DNA of 64,000 nt from JAWLFY01 sp041685355 (GTDB lineage Bacteria; Planctomycetota; Planctomycetia; Pirellulales; Pirellulaceae), in contig JAWLFY010000003.1 in the NCBI GenBank assembly GCA_041685355.1, forward strand, positions 1 through 64,000, in the 5' to 3' direction. Below the pieces are notes generated by a model. The model saw only the letters and a program-made list of their open reading frames with translations. It was not told where the DNA came from and searched no databases. Positions 63,083-64,000 of the stretch are shown here, piece after piece. Each line of letters opens with the position of its first letter. The first letter of the stretch is position 1. Made by a program: the position numbers and the translations under genes.

Positions 63083-64000
63083 TCAGCCCCCGACCGTCGA
63101 GACGACCACGTACGCCGTGTACCCGAGATAAAAGACCACCAACCCGCTCCCCTCCCACCGATTAATCCGCCCCGGCCCGCCGATCCCAAAGCCGAGCACG
63201 AACAACGACACCGTCAGAACCGACATCGCGAGCACGTCGCGGGAAAAGACTTGCGGGTCGACCTCGATCGGCATAATCGCCCCCGCGATCCCGACCACCG
63301 CCAACGTGTTGAACAGGTTCGATCCGATCACGTTGCCAAGCGCCAACTCGTGTTCCCCCTTCCGCGCCGCCACGACCGAAGACGCCAATTCCGGAAGCGA
63401 CGTCCCGAACGCCACGACCGTCAACCCGATCACCAAGTCACTCACCCCGAGCGCCGTCGCGATCTCCACCGCCCCCCAAACCAACAGCCGCGAACTCCCG
63501 ACCAAAAACACCAACCCGATCACGAGCCAGCCCACGCCCCAGCGGAACGGCATCGTTTTCGCTTCCAGGTCGTGCGCGACCTCGGCCGATAACGTGTCCG
63601 CCCGTCCGCGAATCCCTTGAACGATCGTCCATCCCATCAACCCCGCGAAAACGGCCAGCAACACGACCGCGTCGACCCGGCTGACGTCCCCGTCCCACAC
63701 CTGGTACGCCGCCAACCCCGTCACCAACGCCAAGACGGGCAACTCCTTTCGCAATACCTGCGACCGAACTCCGATCGGGCTGATCAACGCCGTCACGCCT
63801 AAGATCAAGGCGATATTCGCGATGTTCGAACCGTACGCGTTCCCGAGCGCGATTCCCGGGTTCCCCTGCGACGCCGCGAGCGCCGACACGACCATCTCCG
63901 GCGCCGACGTCCCGAACCCGATAATCACCATCCCGATCAAGATCGGTGACATCCCGAAGTGACGCGCCGTGCTCACCGCCCCCTCGATGAACCGGTCGGC
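63083..64000 (-). CDS. Calcium/sodium antiporter of the CaCA family, 5' end outside window
   Basis: Cation/Ca2+ exchanger with two inverted alpha repeats. Alpha-1 lies in GFGTSAPEMVVSALAASQGNPGIALGNAYGSN (landmarks GFGTSAPEM and GNAYGSN) and alpha-2 in VAFGTSLPELASSVVAARKGEHELALGNVIGSNLFN (landmarks AFGTSLPEL and GNVIGSN). Around ten membrane segments are visible in the part present. The frame stays open to the window edge with ADRFIEGAV, typical of the region just before alpha-1, so only the first helix or so is missing. The GTG at 63976 is not a credible start. Confidence 0.88.
   Translation of the reverse strand, partial: ADRFIEGAVSTARHFGMSPILIGMVIIGFGTSAPEMVVSALAASQGNPGIALGNAYGSNIANIALILGVTALISPIGVRSQVLRKELPVLALVTGLAAYQVWDGDVSRVDAVVLLAVFAGLMGWTIVQGIRGRADTLSAEVAHDLEAKTMPFRWGVGWLVIGLVFLVGSSRLLVWGAVEIATALGVSDLVIGLTVVAFGTSLPELASSVVAARKGEHELALGNVIGSNLFNTLAVVGIAGAIMPIEVDPQVFSRDVLAMSVLTVSLFVLGFGIGGPGRINRWEGSGLVVFYLGYTAYVVVSTVGG

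Overview
The window is high-GC DNA that reads as a planctomycete chromosome (phylum Planctomycetota). The evidence is the set of lineage-typical families: a YdjY-domain protein, DUF1501, DUF1592 and DUF1552 proteins, giant PQQ-type beta-propeller proteins, DUF1573, and a neutral ceramidase-like exported protein. No rRNA, tRNA, CRISPR array, transposase or phage gene was seen. A run of 100 N (62821-62920) inside a minisatellite marks a scaffold gap, so this is a draft assembly. The first and last genes run off the window.

Layout. 1-7.6 kb: YdjY protein, 3-hydroxyacyl-CoA dehydrogenase, a small unknown gene overlapping an orphan AtpR-like gene, a cluster of palindromic repeats, then exported hydrolases and a DUF1501 protein. 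7.8-18.8 kb (+): one tightly overlapping operon for a group 3b NAD(P)-linked [NiFe] hydrogenase (hydBGDA), its maturation protease and a full hypABFCDE set. 18.8-30.6 kb (-): a convergent operon holding a frame-broken small gene, rnfB, a very large pyruvate:ferredoxin oxidoreductase-like gene, rnfC, rnfD, rnfG, rnfE, rnfA, a small Cys-rich membrane protein gene hidden between rnfA and the last gene, and a ferredoxin-NADP reductase-like gene. Together the two operons look like a redox hub linking 2-oxoacid oxidation, ferredoxin, NADH, NADPH, H2 and a membrane ion gradient.

30.7-36.7 kb: a DUF1592/DUF1552 pair, a HIT protein and a RadC protein with an extra N-terminal region. 37-44 kb: KtrB/KtrA-type K+ uptake, a WecA/MraY-type transferase, an O-antigen ligase-like protein and a DUF1573 protein. 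44.3-53 kb: a lipoprotein multihaem cytochrome converging on a six-gene ABC operon that joins a ModABC-like importer (with two binding domains fused in one protein) to a MacB/FtsX-like transporter and an anchored unknown protein. 53-63 kb: two paralogous proteins of about 1,350 residues (PQQ propeller, Rossmann-like insert, PQQ propeller) flanking a lipid A-type acyltransferase. 63.1-64 kb: a Ca2+/Na+ antiporter cut by the window edge.

A cross-cutting feature is the number of short tandem repeats inside genes. Every coding one has a unit length divisible by three (12, 15, 18, 21, 24 bp), and several build signal peptides or protein tails. The clear intergenic one has a 23-bp unit. Overlapping stop/start codons are common in the operons, which suggests translational coupling.
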